The notes beneath the pieces are model-generated. The model made no database searches and was not told the origin of the DNA. It saw nothing but the letters and a program-made list of their open reading frames with translations. A program made the translations under genes and the position numbers. This document shows, piece after piece, positions 38,199 to 47,675 of a stretch of DNA of 64,000 bases; the first letter of the stretch is position 1, and each line of letters begins with the position of its first letter. The DNA is from Lysinibacillus fusiformis. GTDB taxonomy: Bacteria > Bacillota > Bacilli > Bacillales_A > Planococcaceae. Location: NCBI GenBank assembly GCA_030027265.1, contig JASENG010000001.1:434001-498000 (forward strand). Direction: 5' to 3'.

Positions 38199-38946
38199 AA
38201 ATAAAAAAATACCTTATCCAAATGAAAAAGAAATCGACACACAAATCCAACTCATTTTAGAACAGGGCCTACCCCAAAAACAAAGTCTTATTGCATCTAT
38301 TTTTGAGATGAAAAATCAGATAGGCTGGCAATATGTTGTGTTAAATCGAGGAGAGATCTTGTTTAATGGACTCGTTTTATTTATCGCTATTTACTATCTC
38401 TTGATTGTAAGTGATATTGCTTCAGTGTATTCTGCATCCTTTTACGGGTTAATATTTACGGGGTCTCCGCTGCTTTTTCTAAGTTTGTCTGCTTATTCTT
38501 ATTATCAAAAATACTCAAACCATACTTTTGAACTGGAGATGACCTTGAAATATACAGTATTTCAGCTATTAGCTGTTCGAATGCTGTTCTTTAGCGGAGT
38601 TGGCGTTTTAGTAAATGTATCACTTATTCTGCTATTATCGATCAAAGTCGAATTTAATGTATGGCAAGTACTATTACTTTCTTTATCTGGCTTATTCTTG
38701 TTTGCTGGAGGGCTTCTATTCGCAATTAGGAAAGGGAATTTGTTCAGAAGAAGCGTATTTTTTATTGGAGCTTGGGTTGCCTTTAACCTAGGTCTACTGG
38801 TATATACTGACGAGCATTATGAGAAGTTTTTGGTAGGGCTTCCTACTTTTTTATATGGTGTGATTTTGTTCGCAAGTTTACTTTTATTTACTGTTTCACT
38901 TAAGCAACTATTTTATCGGAAGCAAGAGGAGGCATTTCTATGTTAG
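38185..38946 (+). CDS. Six-TM membrane protein, candidate anti-sigma factor
   Basis: 253 residues. A soluble N-terminus of about 55 residues (MSLDKNKKIPYPNEKEIDTQ ...) precedes about six membrane helices (56-80, 84-107, 125-152, 158-180, 190-208, 217-240). No zinc anti-sigma motif (HxxxCxxC) is present, and it is not a standard ABC permease. Gene order (ECF sigma, this protein, ABC transporter) and the 14-base overlap with the sigma gene suggest a membrane-bound regulator. That role is inference. A strong AAAGGAGATG ribosome binding site lies inside the sigma gene. Confidence 0.75.
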   Translation: MSLDKNKKIPYPNEKEIDTQIQLILEQGLPQKQSLIASIFEMKNQIGWQYVVLNRGEILFNGLVLFIAIYYLLIVSDIASVYSASFYGLIFTGSPLLFLSLSAYSYYQKYSNHTFELEMTLKYTVFQLLAVRMLFFSGVGVLVNVSLILLLSIKVEFNVWQVLLLSLSGLFLFAGGLLFAIRKGNLFRRSVFFIGAWVAFNLGLLVYTDEHYEKFLVGLPTFLYGVILFASLLLFTVSLKQLFYRKQEEAFLC

Positions 38947-39812
38947 TTCTGCAGGATATAGGTAAGGAGTATGGGGATTTTACAGCACTAAAAAACATAA
39001 ATTTGCAATTTGAGAACGGTATATATGGATTGTTGGCGCCGAATGGGGCAGGAAAGACAACATTAATCAAAATGCTTGTTACCTTGATTCAACCTACAAA
39101 TGGCAATATTTTATATAATGGACAGCCAATATTATCATTAGGTGAGACATATCGGGAGTTAATCGGCTATTTGCCTCAGCAATTCGGCTATTATAAGCAT
39201 TATTCGCCAAAACAATATTTAACCTATCTTGCTGCGCTCAAGGGCATGGACAAGCAAGAAGTGGACAGCAGGATTGATCATGTGCTCGAACTAGTGGCCC
39301 TTCGTGAAGTGAAAGATAAAAAAATGCGCAAGTTTTCTGGCGGCATGATTCAGCGTGTAGGCATTGCCCAAGCTTTGCTTTCCGATCCTAAAATTGTCGT
39401 GCTAGATGAGCCGACTGCCGGTCTGGATCCTAAAGAACGTGCGCGGTTCAGACATTTGCTAACTAGCCTTGCGCGAGATCGAGTGATTATTATTTCGACA
39501 CATATTGTTTCTGATATTGAATCTGTTGCGAATAAGATTATTATGATTAAAAATAAAGAGCTATTACATAGCGATTCCGTTTCTACTATTTGTTCTACCC
39601 TTCAAGGGAAAGTATTTGAAACGGTTTTGTCCTATGATGACTTGGCTGTATTTCGCCAAAAGTATTTAACTTTGGAAGAAAAGCAGGAAAACGGCAAAAT
39701 GGTAGTACGCTTCAAGTCTGAAAAGCAAGAGGATGATAAGTGGCAGTCTGTTATCCCACATTTGGAGGATGTCTTCTTGGCTGAGTATGCGAATGAAAGT
39801 ACAAGTGGGTGA
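38940..39812 (+). CDS. ABC transporter ATP-binding protein
   Basis: 290 residues. Walker A LLAPNGAGKTTLIK (about 36-49), Q-loop YLPQQFGYYKHYS, signature FSGGMIQRVGIAQAL, Walker B IVVLDEPTAGLDP and the switch histidine in IISTHIVSDIE are all present. The C-terminal 60-70 residues form the extension common in ABC-2 exporters of the drug/antibiotic-resistance type. GAGGAGG precedes the ATG; the start overlaps the upstream gene. It energises the two permeases encoded next. Confidence 0.95.
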   Translation: MLVLQDIGKEYGDFTALKNINLQFENGIYGLLAPNGAGKTTLIKMLVTLIQPTNGNILYNGQPILSLGETYRELIGYLPQQFGYYKHYSPKQYLTYLAALKGMDKQEVDSRIDHVLELVALREVKDKKMRKFSGGMIQRVGIAQALLSDPKIVVLDEPTAGLDPKERARFRHLLTSLARDRVIIISTHIVSDIESVANKIIMIKNKELLHSDSVSTICSTLQGKVFETVLSYDDLAVFRQKYLTLEEKQENGKMVVRFKSEKQEDDKWQSVIPHLEDVFLAEYANESTSG

Positions 39813-39817
39813 AATCA

Positions 39818-41050
39818 ATGCAAATTACATGGTTCGAGATGAAAAAAGCATTATTTTCACCAACGATTCTAATACTGCTTGTTTTATTTACGGCATTTAA
39901 TATTTTTACGATTATTGTTGACTCCTCTGGAATTAAAAATGAATTAACAATTGTAAATTCCATTGTCGATACCTATGGCAATAAATTTAATCATCAAACA
40001 TTAAATAAAATGCAGGGGGATTTGAATGCTGCTGTCCAAAGTTTTGATTCTCAGTATAATGATGCATCCACATTTTTAGAATCGATGTCGGACGAAAAAT
40101 ATTATGCTGCAAGTTTGGAAAAGCAACAGGAAATTGATCATATAGCTTTAATGCAAAAGTACATCTCTATCGGCAGCAGCTTGGACAGTCGCTATGCCGA
40201 CCTTGATGTTTCTGAACTTAAGATGGATTCAATTAAACATGATAGGCTGACAGGCTTTGGTGCTAAATTAATTGAAAATCAATATGATCTGCTTATAGAG
40301 CGGCTGGATAGAATAATAGAGACTGAAGAATATAAAGAATGGTTTTTTGCCGGCGACTATCGAATGCATAGCGAATTGTTTCGAACAGTGATAAAAAATA
40401 TTGCTATACAAGGTGTGATGCTGGTTGTTTTACTGACAGCTATGATTACAAATTATGAATATGAACGGAAAACGCAGCTTGTCATATTTGCGGCCAAAAA
40501 AGGAAGGCAGTTAATGATAAATAAATTGGTTGCTAGTTTATTTGCCACACTCATCGTTTTGGTACCTTTATTTGGACTTGCCCTAGCTATATTTTTTACA
40601 GTCTATGATTATTCAGGGTTATGGCAAACCAACATTTCCAGTGGTTTCAATTGGGAATATCAATTGCCTTATATCACTTGGTGGCCGATAGAGTTCTGGC
40701 AATATTTGATTTTAACCATAGTTATATTAACAGGAATTTTGCTGATCATCTCAGGTTTAACGTTCTCTTTAAGTACATTTATTCGTAACAGTTATGTAAC
40801 CTGGATTTTATCCATTCTATTGTTTATCAGCATGTTTATTGCTTCAGGATTTTTTAAAGGAATTTGGGTATATATTGCTCATCTGAATCTATCGGTGCTT
40901 TTATTAAACCCACATATGTATTTTAATGGCGTATCGAATTATATGATGTTCAAGCATCAAGAAATATACACATTGATGCTATGGTTCTTGATTGGTTTGT
41001 TTTTTTGCACTTTTACATTTAAGCGATTCGCAAGAAAGGACATTGTCTAA
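39818..41050 (+). CDS. ABC-2 type permease with large extracellular domain (first)
   Basis: 410 residues from ATG 39818 (GTG 39809 is an in-frame alternative overlapping the ATPase stop). One membrane helix (about 14-32) is followed by about 155 helical, charged extracellular residues, then about six membrane segments. The intracellular loop FAAKKGRQLMINKLVAS resembles the coupling region of ABC-2 permeases (KGRxxxxxxK). It pairs with the similarly built next gene, so the transporter is probably a heterodimer. Substrate unknown. Confidence 0.85.
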   Translation: MQITWFEMKKALFSPTILILLVLFTAFNIFTIIVDSSGIKNELTIVNSIVDTYGNKFNHQTLNKMQGDLNAAVQSFDSQYNDASTFLESMSDEKYYAASLEKQQEIDHIALMQKYISIGSSLDSRYADLDVSELKMDSIKHDRLTGFGAKLIENQYDLLIERLDRIIETEEYKEWFFAGDYRMHSELFRTVIKNIAIQGVMLVVLLTAMITNYEYERKTQLVIFAAKKGRQLMINKLVASLFATLIVLVPLFGLALAIFFTVYDYSGLWQTNISSGFNWEYQLPYITWWPIEFWQYLILTIVILTGILLIISGLTFSLSTFIRNSYVTWILSILLFISMFIASGFFKGIWVYIAHLNLSVLLLNPHMYFNGVSNYMMFKHQEIYTLMLWFLIGLFFCTFTFKRFARKDIV

Positions 41051-41051
41051 T

Positions 41052-42197
41052 ATGCGGCTATTTTACTTGGAAATGAAAAAGATTTTTTCTTGGAAGATAT
41101 TACTTTTATTAGCATTTGTTAATGTAGTGCTCTATTTTTTATTATTTGAATTTGAAATAAAGTATTTCCCAAATGGAAGGCCAGCAGGAGATTATTTCAA
41201 AATAGAGCAGCAAATGATTGAAAAGTACGGCGTAGATTTGAACGAAGCAGAGTATCAAGATTTTGTAGCAGAATATGAGTTAGAAGTAAAAAAAGCAGAA
41301 GAGTATTTGCAAAATGATCCCCAGGCGGCTGCAGCAGGATTGACTTCATATGAAGAGTTTAGAAATTTGGATAGTAATGATTCCGAGTATGAAGCAAAAA
41401 GAAATTATGCTGATTTAGTTATTTTTGATAGGGGGGAAGATTTGTTTTGGGAGCTTGAAGCAAGAGAAGGGATTATCGACTATTATACGTATCGAATCGA
41501 GTCGCTTAAAGAGGATATAAACAGGGAAACAGGCGAGAAAAAAGAGCGATTTGAACGGTTGTTAAAGGATGAAAAATACGGAGTTTTTTCGAACACGGTG
41601 ATAGATAATTTTACGAATATTAAAGGGAGTATCGCCATTATTGTATTAAGCAGTATTGTCGTTTTAATTTCTCCAATTTTTCTTAGAGATCACATTGCAT
41701 CAGTTGTGCCTCTGCAATATGTTTCAAAAAAAGGCCGAACTGTCTATCGAACAAAATGGCTGGCTGGATTAGTAAGCACAGCATTAGTATCAATTGTTTT
41801 GCTAACCTTTTACTTAGGGCTTTATTCAACAAATGAGATAGCACCTTACTTTGAGGTTCCTTTATACGCTTTTGTTGCAGATATCTATTGGTACGATTTA
41901 ACCTTTTTCCAATATATTTGTCTATCAGCAGCAGCCATATTTGTTTGTTCAATGCTTCTGGGGATCTTGTCGATGGCGGTTTCAACTGTTGTTCAGAATA
42001 CAATTGTATTGGTTGGCGTGCAAATAATTCTCATGTCAGCAATGATTGCACTTGTTACGACTTATTTAATTGTTGATATGATTAGCATCTGGAATTGGAA
42101 GATGCTGATGCCTACAGGGTACCTATTATTAGCTATTAGTACTGCCTGGTTTATGTTTTATGTGTGGAGAAGAGAATATCAACGAGATGTTTTATAA
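41052..42197 (+). CDS. ABC-2 type permease with large extracellular domain (second)
   Basis: 381 residues. Same architecture as the preceding permease: membrane helix (about 10-32), about 160 residues outside (rich in Glu/Lys/Tyr), then about six membrane helices. The loop VSKKGRTVYRTKWLAGLVST matches the position of the KKGR motif in its partner. ATG 41052, one base after the previous stop, has AAAGGA ten bases upstream. A longer reading from 40992 would overlap the first permease. A strong terminator follows. Confidence 0.85.
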   Translation: MRLFYLEMKKIFSWKILLLLAFVNVVLYFLLFEFEIKYFPNGRPAGDYFKIEQQMIEKYGVDLNEAEYQDFVAEYELEVKKAEEYLQNDPQAAAAGLTSYEEFRNLDSNDSEYEAKRNYADLVIFDRGEDLFWELEAREGIIDYYTYRIESLKEDINRETGEKKERFERLLKDEKYGVFSNTVIDNFTNIKGSIAIIVLSSIVVLISPIFLRDHIASVVPLQYVSKKGRTVYRTKWLAGLVSTALVSIVLLTFYLGLYSTNEIAPYFEVPLYAFVADIYWYDLTFFQYICLSAAAIFVCSMLLGILSMAVSTVVQNTIVLVGVQIILMSAMIALVTTYLIVDMISIWNWKMLMPTGYLLLAISTAWFMFYVWRREYQRDVL

Positions 42198-42204
42198 GAA
42201 TTAA

Positions 42205-42246
42205 AAAAGGGGTGCCCCTGAAAGTTAATACTTTCTGGGCACCCTT
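42205..42246. terminator. Bidirectional terminator between ABC permease and glyS
   Basis: GGGTGCCC pairs with GGGCACCC, extended by CTGAAAG with CTTTCTG. On the minus strand it ends in TTTTTT, so it is an efficient glyS terminator. It lies between convergent genes. Confidence 0.9.
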
Positions 42247-42253
42247 ATTCATT

Positions 42254-43642
42254 TTAGAACTGTAGATGTTTTTCGATATAAGCCTTCACTTCAGAGATAG
42301 GCATGCGAACTTGGTCCATGCTATCACGGTGGCGTACTGTTACTTGACCATCTTCTTTTGAGTCGAAATCATATGTGATACAGAATGGTGTACCGATTTC
42401 GTCTTGACGACGGTAACGTTTACCGATCGATTGAGATTCATCATAATCCACAGGGAAGGACTTGCGTAAATCTGCCCATACCTCGCCAGCTTCATCTGCT
42501 AATTTTTTTGATAATGGTAAAACAGCTGCTTTGAATGGAGCAAGAGCAGGGTGGAAGCGTAAAACTGTACGAGAATCGCCGCCTTCTAATTCTTCTTCAT
42601 CATAAGCATCGCATAAGAATGCTAAAGTTACACGGTCTGCGCCTAGTGATGGTTCAATGCAATATGGAACATAGCATTCGTTTGTAATTGGATCGATGTA
42701 AGTGAAGTCTTCACCAGAGTGTTCCATATGTTGTTTTAAGTCATAGTCCGTACGGTCAGCGATACCCCATAATTCGCCCCAACCGAATGGGAAGCGGAAT
42801 TCGATATCTGTTGTAGCATTCGAATAGTGAGACAGTTCGTCTTCTTCGTGGTCGCGCAGACGCATGCTATCTTCCTTCATACCTAGATTTAATAGCCAGT
42901 TTTTGCAGAATTCTTTCCAATATTGTTGCCAGTCCAGGTCTTCACCTGGTTTGCAGAAGAATTCTAATTCCATTTGCTCAAATTCACGTGTACGGAAAGT
43001 GAAGTTACCTGGTGTAATTTCGTTACGGAATGATTTACCGATTTGTGCAATACCAAAGGGTGTTCGCTTACGCATAGAACGTTGTACATTTTTAAAGTTA
43101 ACAAAAATTCCTTGAGCTGTCTCAGGGCGAAGGAAAATTTCGTTTGTTGAGCTTTCTGTTACACCTTGGAATGTTTTAAACATAAGGTTGAATTGACGGA
43201 TATCCGTAAAGTCGTTTTTACCGCACTCCGGACAAGTTACAGACAACTCTTCCATTTTTTCTTTCATTTGATCGAAGCTCATACCATCAACAATAATCTC
43301 TTTACCTGTTTTTTCTAAAGAAGCATCTTCGATTAATTTATCTGCACGGTGACGAGCTTTACATGATTTACAGTCGATCATCGGATCATTGAAGTTTCCA
43401 ACGTGGCCTGAAGCAACCCAAGTACGAGGGTTCATAAGGATGGCTGCGTCAAGACCTACATTGTATTCGGATTCTTGAACGAATTTCAGCCACCATGCTT
43501 TTTTAACGTTATTTTTTAATTCAACGCCAAGCGGGCCGTAATCCCATGTGTTTGCAAGTCCACCGTAGATTTCAGAGCCTGGGAAGACAAAACCGCGATG
43601 TTTTGCTAAGTTTACGATTGTTTCCATAGATTTTTGAGCCAT
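42254..43642 (-). CDS. glyS: Glycine--tRNA ligase, homodimeric type
   Basis: 462 residues, class II synthetase of the single-chain alpha2 type. Motif 1 region is [20 protein letters not shown]; motif 2 is [20 protein letters not shown]; motif 3 is [15 protein letters not shown] zinc cluster lies in the insertion ([16 protein letters not shown]). It charges tRNA-Gly. B. subtilis has unrelated GlyQ/GlyS subunits at this place, so this is a non-orthologous replacement shared with staphylococci and, I believe, Planococcaceae. AGGAGG lies before ATG 43642. Expression is controlled by the T-box leader. Confidence 0.97.
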   Translation of the reverse strand: MAQKSMETIVNLAKHRGFVFPGSEIYGGLANTWDYGPLGVELKNNVKKAWWLKFVQESEYNVGLDAAILMNPRTWVASGHVGNFNDPMIDCKSCKARHRADKLIEDASLEKTGKEIIVDGMSFDQMKEKMEELSVTCPECGKNDFTDIRQFNLMFKTFQGVTESSTNEIFLRPETAQGIFVNFKNVQRSMRKRTPFGIAQIGKSFRNEITPGNFTFRTREFEQMELEFFCKPGEDLDWQQYWKEFCKNWLLNLGMKEDSMRLRDHEEDELSHYSNATTDIEFRFPFGWGELWGIADRTDYDLKQHMEHSGEDFTYIDPITNECYVPYCIEPSLGADRVTLAFLCDAYDEEELEGGDSRTVLRFHPALAPFKAAVLPLSKKLADEAGEVWADLRKSFPVDYDESQSIGKRYRRQDEIGTPFCITYDFDSKEDGQVTVRHRDSMDQVRMPISEVKAYIEKHLQF

Positions 43643-43659
43643 ACTAAAGTTCCTCCTAA

Positions 43660-43925
43660 TGTAAATAAAAATATAAAAGCACCCGTCTCCGGGCTTTTTG
43701 GCCCGGGGACGAGTGCGTATTTTACACCCGCGGTTCCACCCCGCTTGATTGTTCGGCTAAAGTAAAGCGCTCGCATACTGCGTCGCAAGCTTTAACTCAA
43801 ACAATCCTCTTTTAGAATAATTGGCTCAAGGGTGCCGTTTCTCTTTTCGTGTAGGCTTTCACCAGCTCCTACTCGCTTTTTGGAAAAGATACTTATTTGT
43901 CCTCTCATTGCCTTTATGATCTTCT
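43660..43925 (-). promoter_or_regulatory. glyS T-box riboswitch leader
   Basis: Minus strand. The T-box core GGTGGAACCGCG lies at about 43729-43740. Its UGGA bulge is complementary to UCCA, the expected tRNA-Gly 3' end. A GC-rich terminator follows (GCACTCGTC ... GACGGGTGC, about 43679-43717) with a T-run. In Stem I, GGC followed by A (complement of 43834-43836) is the likely specifier codon for glycine, below an AG-bulge/distal-loop region (GCGAGTAGGAGCTGGTGAA). Uncharged tRNA-Gly should favour read-through into glyS. Confidence 0.95.
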
Positions 43926-43931
43926 ATCGAT

Positions 43932-43961
43932 ATTTTATGCTATTCACTCGAACTGTGTCAA
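43932..43961 (-). promoter_or_regulatory. glyS promoter
   Basis: On the minus strand TTGACA (43956-43961), 18 bases, TAAAAT (43932-43937). Initiation a few bases later gives a T-box leader of normal length. Confidence 0.8.
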
Positions 43962-44047
43962 TATTGTAGCTTTTCATTCATTTCTTCGCAAATATCTTTA
44001 AATTAGTATATAATATTTATAGAAAAGTATAACACTATTTGAAGCGG

Positions 44048-44686
44048 GTGAGTCCAATCGAACTCAATAAACGTCAAGATACGATTCTGCAAATCGTAAA
44101 AGAGAATGGCCCTATAACAGGTGAACAAATTGCAGAACGTTTAAATTTGACCCGGGCTACTCTACGACCAGATTTAGCTATCTTAACGATGGCTGGTTTT
44201 TTAGATGCTAGGCCACGTGTTGGATACTTCTATTCAGGAAAAAAAACAATGACTACTGTAAGTGAATCAATGATGAGCTTGAAGGTAGGAGATTATCAAT
44301 CATTGCCGGTAGTAGTATCAGAAAATATGACGGTATACGATGCAATTGTTCAATTGTTTTTAGAGGATGTCGGTACATTATTTGTTGTAGATGATCATTC
44401 CTATCTGCAAGGGGTATTGTCCAGAAAAGATTTGTTAAGAACAAGTATAGGTTCCCAGGAGCTGACTAAGATACCAGTTCATATCATTATGTCAAGAATG
44501 CCTAATATTGTATACTGTAAAAAATCAGATTCATTGATCGGGGCAGCTAAAAAATTAATTGAACGTCAAGTAGACTCTCTTCCAGTTGTAAATGAAACAG
44601 AAAAGGGTCTTGAAATTGTTGGAAGATTAACAAAAACCAGCGTAACCAAAGCGTTTATTTCATTAGGTGAAACCCACGATTTATAA
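44048..44686 (+). CDS. ccpN: Catabolite repressor CcpN
   Basis: 212 residues, the same as B. subtilis CcpN. An N-terminal winged helix ([20 protein letters not shown] ... [20 protein letters not shown]) is followed by two CBS domains (about 75-210). CcpN represses the gluconeogenic genes gapB and pckA under glycolytic conditions. I use GTG 44048, giving [10 protein letters not shown] like its homologue; a TTG at 44039 is less likely. ppsR follows after 11 bases, the usual pairing. Confidence 0.94.
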   Translation: MSPIELNKRQDTILQIVKENGPITGEQIAERLNLTRATLRPDLAILTMAGFLDARPRVGYFYSGKKTMTTVSESMMSLKVGDYQSLPVVVSENMTVYDAIVQLFLEDVGTLFVVDDHSYLQGVLSRKDLLRTSIGSQELTKIPVHIIMSRMPNIVYCKKSDSLIGAAKKLIERQVDSLPVVNETEKGLEIVGRLTKTSVTKAFISLGETHDL

Positions 44687-44697
44687 GGAGTGCTATT

Positions 44698-45510
44698 TTG
44701 AAAAATTTAAAAGTATTCGTTGTATCTGATTCAGTAGGGGAAACAGGCGAACAGGTTGTGAAGGCAGCAGTTTCACAATTTCGTCCAAACTTTGATAATA
44801 CTGTAATTCGAAAGTTTCCTAATATTGAAAATAATGATCATATAGAAAAAATTGTTGAAATTGCAAAAGAACAGGATGCAATTATTGTATTTACATTAGT
44901 TGAAGAAAAAATGAGAAACTATATGATGGATAGTTGTGACAGAGAAGCGGTCCAATGGATTGATTTGCTGGGCCCGATTATACAAGTATTTGAAGAAAAA
45001 ATTGGGGAGCAGCCTAGGGAAGAGCCAGGGCTTGTTCATAAGTTGGATGCTGACTATTTCAGAAAAATAGAGGCCGTTGAATTTGCCGTAAAATATGATG
45101 ACGGTCGAGATCCAAGAGGATTGCTTTTAGCTGATGTCGTGTTAATAGGCGTTTCAAGAACTTCCAAAACACCGTTATCACAATATTTGGCACACAAACG
45201 ATATAAAGTTGCAAATGTACCATTAGTTCCTGAGGTTAACCCTCCTGAGGAATTGTTCCTGGTTGATCCAAAAAAATGCTTTGGTTTAGTCATTTCTACT
45301 GAAAAACTTAATTTTATCCGTAAAGAACGCCTTATTGCGTTAGGTTTAAATGATGATGCCATTTATGCAAAACCTTCCCGCATCGAGCAAGAGATCGAGC
45401 ATTTCAATAAAATTGTTGAACGCATCGGTTGCTCGGTAATTGATGTAACAAATAAAGCTGTAGAAGAAACTGCGAACGTAATTATTGAAAAAATTGAACA
45501 TAATAAATAA
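44698..45510 (+). CDS. ppsR: Pyruvate, phosphate dikinase regulatory protein
   Basis: 270 residues, DUF299 family (YqfL). Bifunctional ADP-dependent kinase and phosphorylase that inactivates and reactivates pyruvate phosphate dikinase or PEP synthase. P-loop GVSRTSKT (residues 151-158); N-terminal [13 protein letters not shown] is the other family signature. TTG start seven bases after AAGGAG, which overlaps the ccpN stop. The dikinase target is not in this window. Confidence 0.93.
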   Translation: MKNLKVFVVSDSVGETGEQVVKAAVSQFRPNFDNTVIRKFPNIENNDHIEKIVEIAKEQDAIIVFTLVEEKMRNYMMDSCDREAVQWIDLLGPIIQVFEEKIGEQPREEPGLVHKLDADYFRKIEAVEFAVKYDDGRDPRGLLLADVVLIGVSRTSKTPLSQYLAHKRYKVANVPLVPEVNPPEELFLVDPKKCFGLVISTEKLNFIRKERLIALGLNDDAIYAKPSRIEQEIEHFNKIVERIGCSVIDVTNKAVEETANVIIEKIEHNK

Positions 45511-45513
45511 AAA

Positions 45514-45553
45514 TGAACCACCTCTTCAAAAAAAGTAGAGGAGGTTTTTTTTC
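45514..45553 (+). terminator. ppsR terminator
   Basis: CCTCT pairs with AGAGG, extended past one A-A mismatch by AACC with GGTT, followed by eight Ts. Confidence 0.85.
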
Positions 45554-45664
45554 GCGCCTTGCTAAATTACATATAAAAATAGTGTGGATTGACGGGAATC
45601 AATCTTTATTCGTAAAGTTATCGTACTAAAATAGATAAAAATCGTATTTTTTTAAATAAAAAAG

Positions 45665-45693
45665 TGGAAATTTTCGTCTATTTGTTTTATAAT
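45665..45693 (+). promoter_or_regulatory. Candidate dnaG-sigA promoter
   Basis: TGGAAA (45665-45670), 17 bases, perfect TATAAT (45688-45693). It lies in the 312-base gap upstream of dnaG; the remainder of that gap is AT-rich with no gene seen. Confidence 0.5.
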
Positions 45694-45822
45694 GAGAAAA
45701 TTGTGGTAAAAATATTAATAAGAGAAGTTTTTTAGCAAAAACACTATTTTTTTGTCGGAAAATAGAGGATTTTTTAAATTAATCTCGAATTGTGTTACTT
45801 AGCATCTAAAGTTGGTGATTAT

Positions 45823-47643
45823 ATGACCGGGAAAATACCTGAAGAGATGATTGAACAAATTCGTTCTCAATCCGATATAGTCGATGTTATAAGCGAATAT
45901 ATGCAGCTAACAAAAAGAGGACGCAACTGGTTTGGATTATGTCCATTTCACGGTGAAAATACACCCTCATTTTCAGTGTCTCAAGATAAACAGATTTTTC
46001 ATTGTTTTGGGTGTGGAGCAGGCGGGAATGCCATTACTTTTGTAATGGATATCGAAAATATCACATTTCCGGATGCAGTTGTCAAACTTGGAACTCGAGC
46101 GGGTATTCATCTGGATATCCAAAGCAACAGTATATCCAAGGAAAATCAAGCCTATTCAAAAAAAGAAGAAAAAATGCTTGAGGCGCATGAATTTACTGCC
46201 GACTTTTATCATCATATATTGATGAACACAGAAGAGGGAGAACAGGCATTAAATTATCTGCTAAAAAGAGGATTTACAAAGGAACATATCGAAACGAATG
46301 GTATAGGCTGGTCTTTACCAGGATGGGACACCTTGTCAGTTTTGTTAAAAAGAAAAGGGTTTGATTTAGAAGAAATGGCTGAATGCGGACTCATCATACA
46401 GCGTGAAAATGACCATACTTATTTTGATCGTTTTCGTGGTAGAGTGATGTTCCCAATACGGGACGAAAATGGAAAAGTCATTGCATTTTCAGGACGTATA
46501 ATTGATTCAGCAGATGAGGCAAAGTATTTAAATAGTCCTGAATCACCAATTTTTCATAAGAGTCAAGTTCTTTTTAATTTGGACAAGGCAAGAACCGTAA
46601 TTCGAAAAAAACGTCAAGTAATCTTGATGGAAGGATTTATGGATGTACTTGCTGCAAATCAAGCTGGCGTTTTTAACGCAGTTGCTACTATGGGAACTTC
46701 CCTAACACCTCAGCACATCACAAAGCTAAAGCGCTTAAGTGAGCAAATAATAGTATGCTATGACGGTGATAATGCAGGTTGGGAAGCAGCCAAGCGAGCT
46801 TCTGAAATGTTATATGCCGAAAAGTTGAAAGTCGAAATCGCTGTACTGCCAGAGAAATTAGATCCTGATGAGTATATAAAAAAATATGGTCCAGATTCCT
46901 TTGTACAGCAAATTTTAGAAAAGCCTCACGCATACATTGCTTTTATGATGATGCATGCAAGGAGAAACAAAAACTTTCAATTTGAGAATGATGTGCTGCA
47001 ATATACCCAAGAAGTACTTGAGCAACTTGTAGGTCGATCTTCACCAATAGAACGAGACCTTTATATAAAACAAATTGCAAGTGAAACAAATATTTCTGAG
47101 GAAGCCATTTATGCTCAATATAGAAAATTAGAAGCTGATAATGCTAAAGATTTTAACCGAGCAGACAACAGAAAGCAAACGAAAAAAATTGAATTACAGG
47201 CAAAAAAACCTTTATCTGCAACAGAACGTGCAGAACGGTTACTTTTATCGCATATGCTAACTAATATTGATGTTGTAGATAGAATTTTGAAAAGCGATGA
47301 ACCTGAACCCTTTGTACGAGATGAATACAGTGCTGTCTTCGTAAGATTGATTGGATTTTACGAGGAGCATGGTACGGCAGATTATCAAAGGTTTTTAGAA
47401 ATTCTTGAGGACTCAGAGTTAAGGAAGATTGTAATGGAAGCAGCACTTCTAGAGCATGATCCGGAACAGGCTGAAGCAGAGATTTCAGATTGTATAAGAC
47501 AGTTAAAAAAACATCGGATTGAGCTGGAGATAAATAAAACACTTCACGATATGAAAGAAGCAGAAAAGATGCATGAACATAAACGTGCATTAGAACTTTC
47601 TAAGGTATTCATACAATTGAGGAATTCATTATCGACAATCTAA
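45823..47643 (+). CDS. dnaG: DNA primase
   Basis: 606 residues. The N-terminal zinc finger is C40-x2-H43 ... C61-x2-C64 (LCPFHGENTPSF, FHCFGCG). The TOPRIM core contains VILMEGFMDVLAA and CYDGDNAG. The C-terminal helicase-binding domain follows. It makes RNA primers for replication. ATG 45823 follows GTTGGTGAT and gives MTGKIPEEMIEQI as in homologues. The GTG at 45790 has no ribosome binding site. First gene of the conserved dnaG-sigA pair. Confidence 0.96.
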   Translation: MTGKIPEEMIEQIRSQSDIVDVISEYMQLTKRGRNWFGLCPFHGENTPSFSVSQDKQIFHCFGCGAGGNAITFVMDIENITFPDAVVKLGTRAGIHLDIQSNSISKENQAYSKKEEKMLEAHEFTADFYHHILMNTEEGEQALNYLLKRGFTKEHIETNGIGWSLPGWDTLSVLLKRKGFDLEEMAECGLIIQRENDHTYFDRFRGRVMFPIRDENGKVIAFSGRIIDSADEAKYLNSPESPIFHKSQVLFNLDKARTVIRKKRQVILMEGFMDVLAANQAGVFNAVATMGTSLTPQHITKLKRLSEQIIVCYDGDNAGWEAAKRASEMLYAEKLKVEIAVLPEKLDPDEYIKKYGPDSFVQQILEKPHAYIAFMMMHARRNKNFQFENDVLQYTQEVLEQLVGRSSPIERDLYIKQIASETNISEEAIYAQYRKLEADNAKDFNRADNRKQTKKIELQAKKPLSATERAERLLLSHMLTNIDVVDRILKSDEPEPFVRDEYSAVFVRLIGFYEEHGTADYQRFLEILEDSELRKIVMEAALLEHDPEQAEAEISDCIRQLKKHRIELEINKTLHDMKEAEKMHEHKRALELSKVFIQLRNSLSTI

Positions 47644-47675
47644 CCCGATTTGCGTTGTTATAAGGAGGAAGGTTT

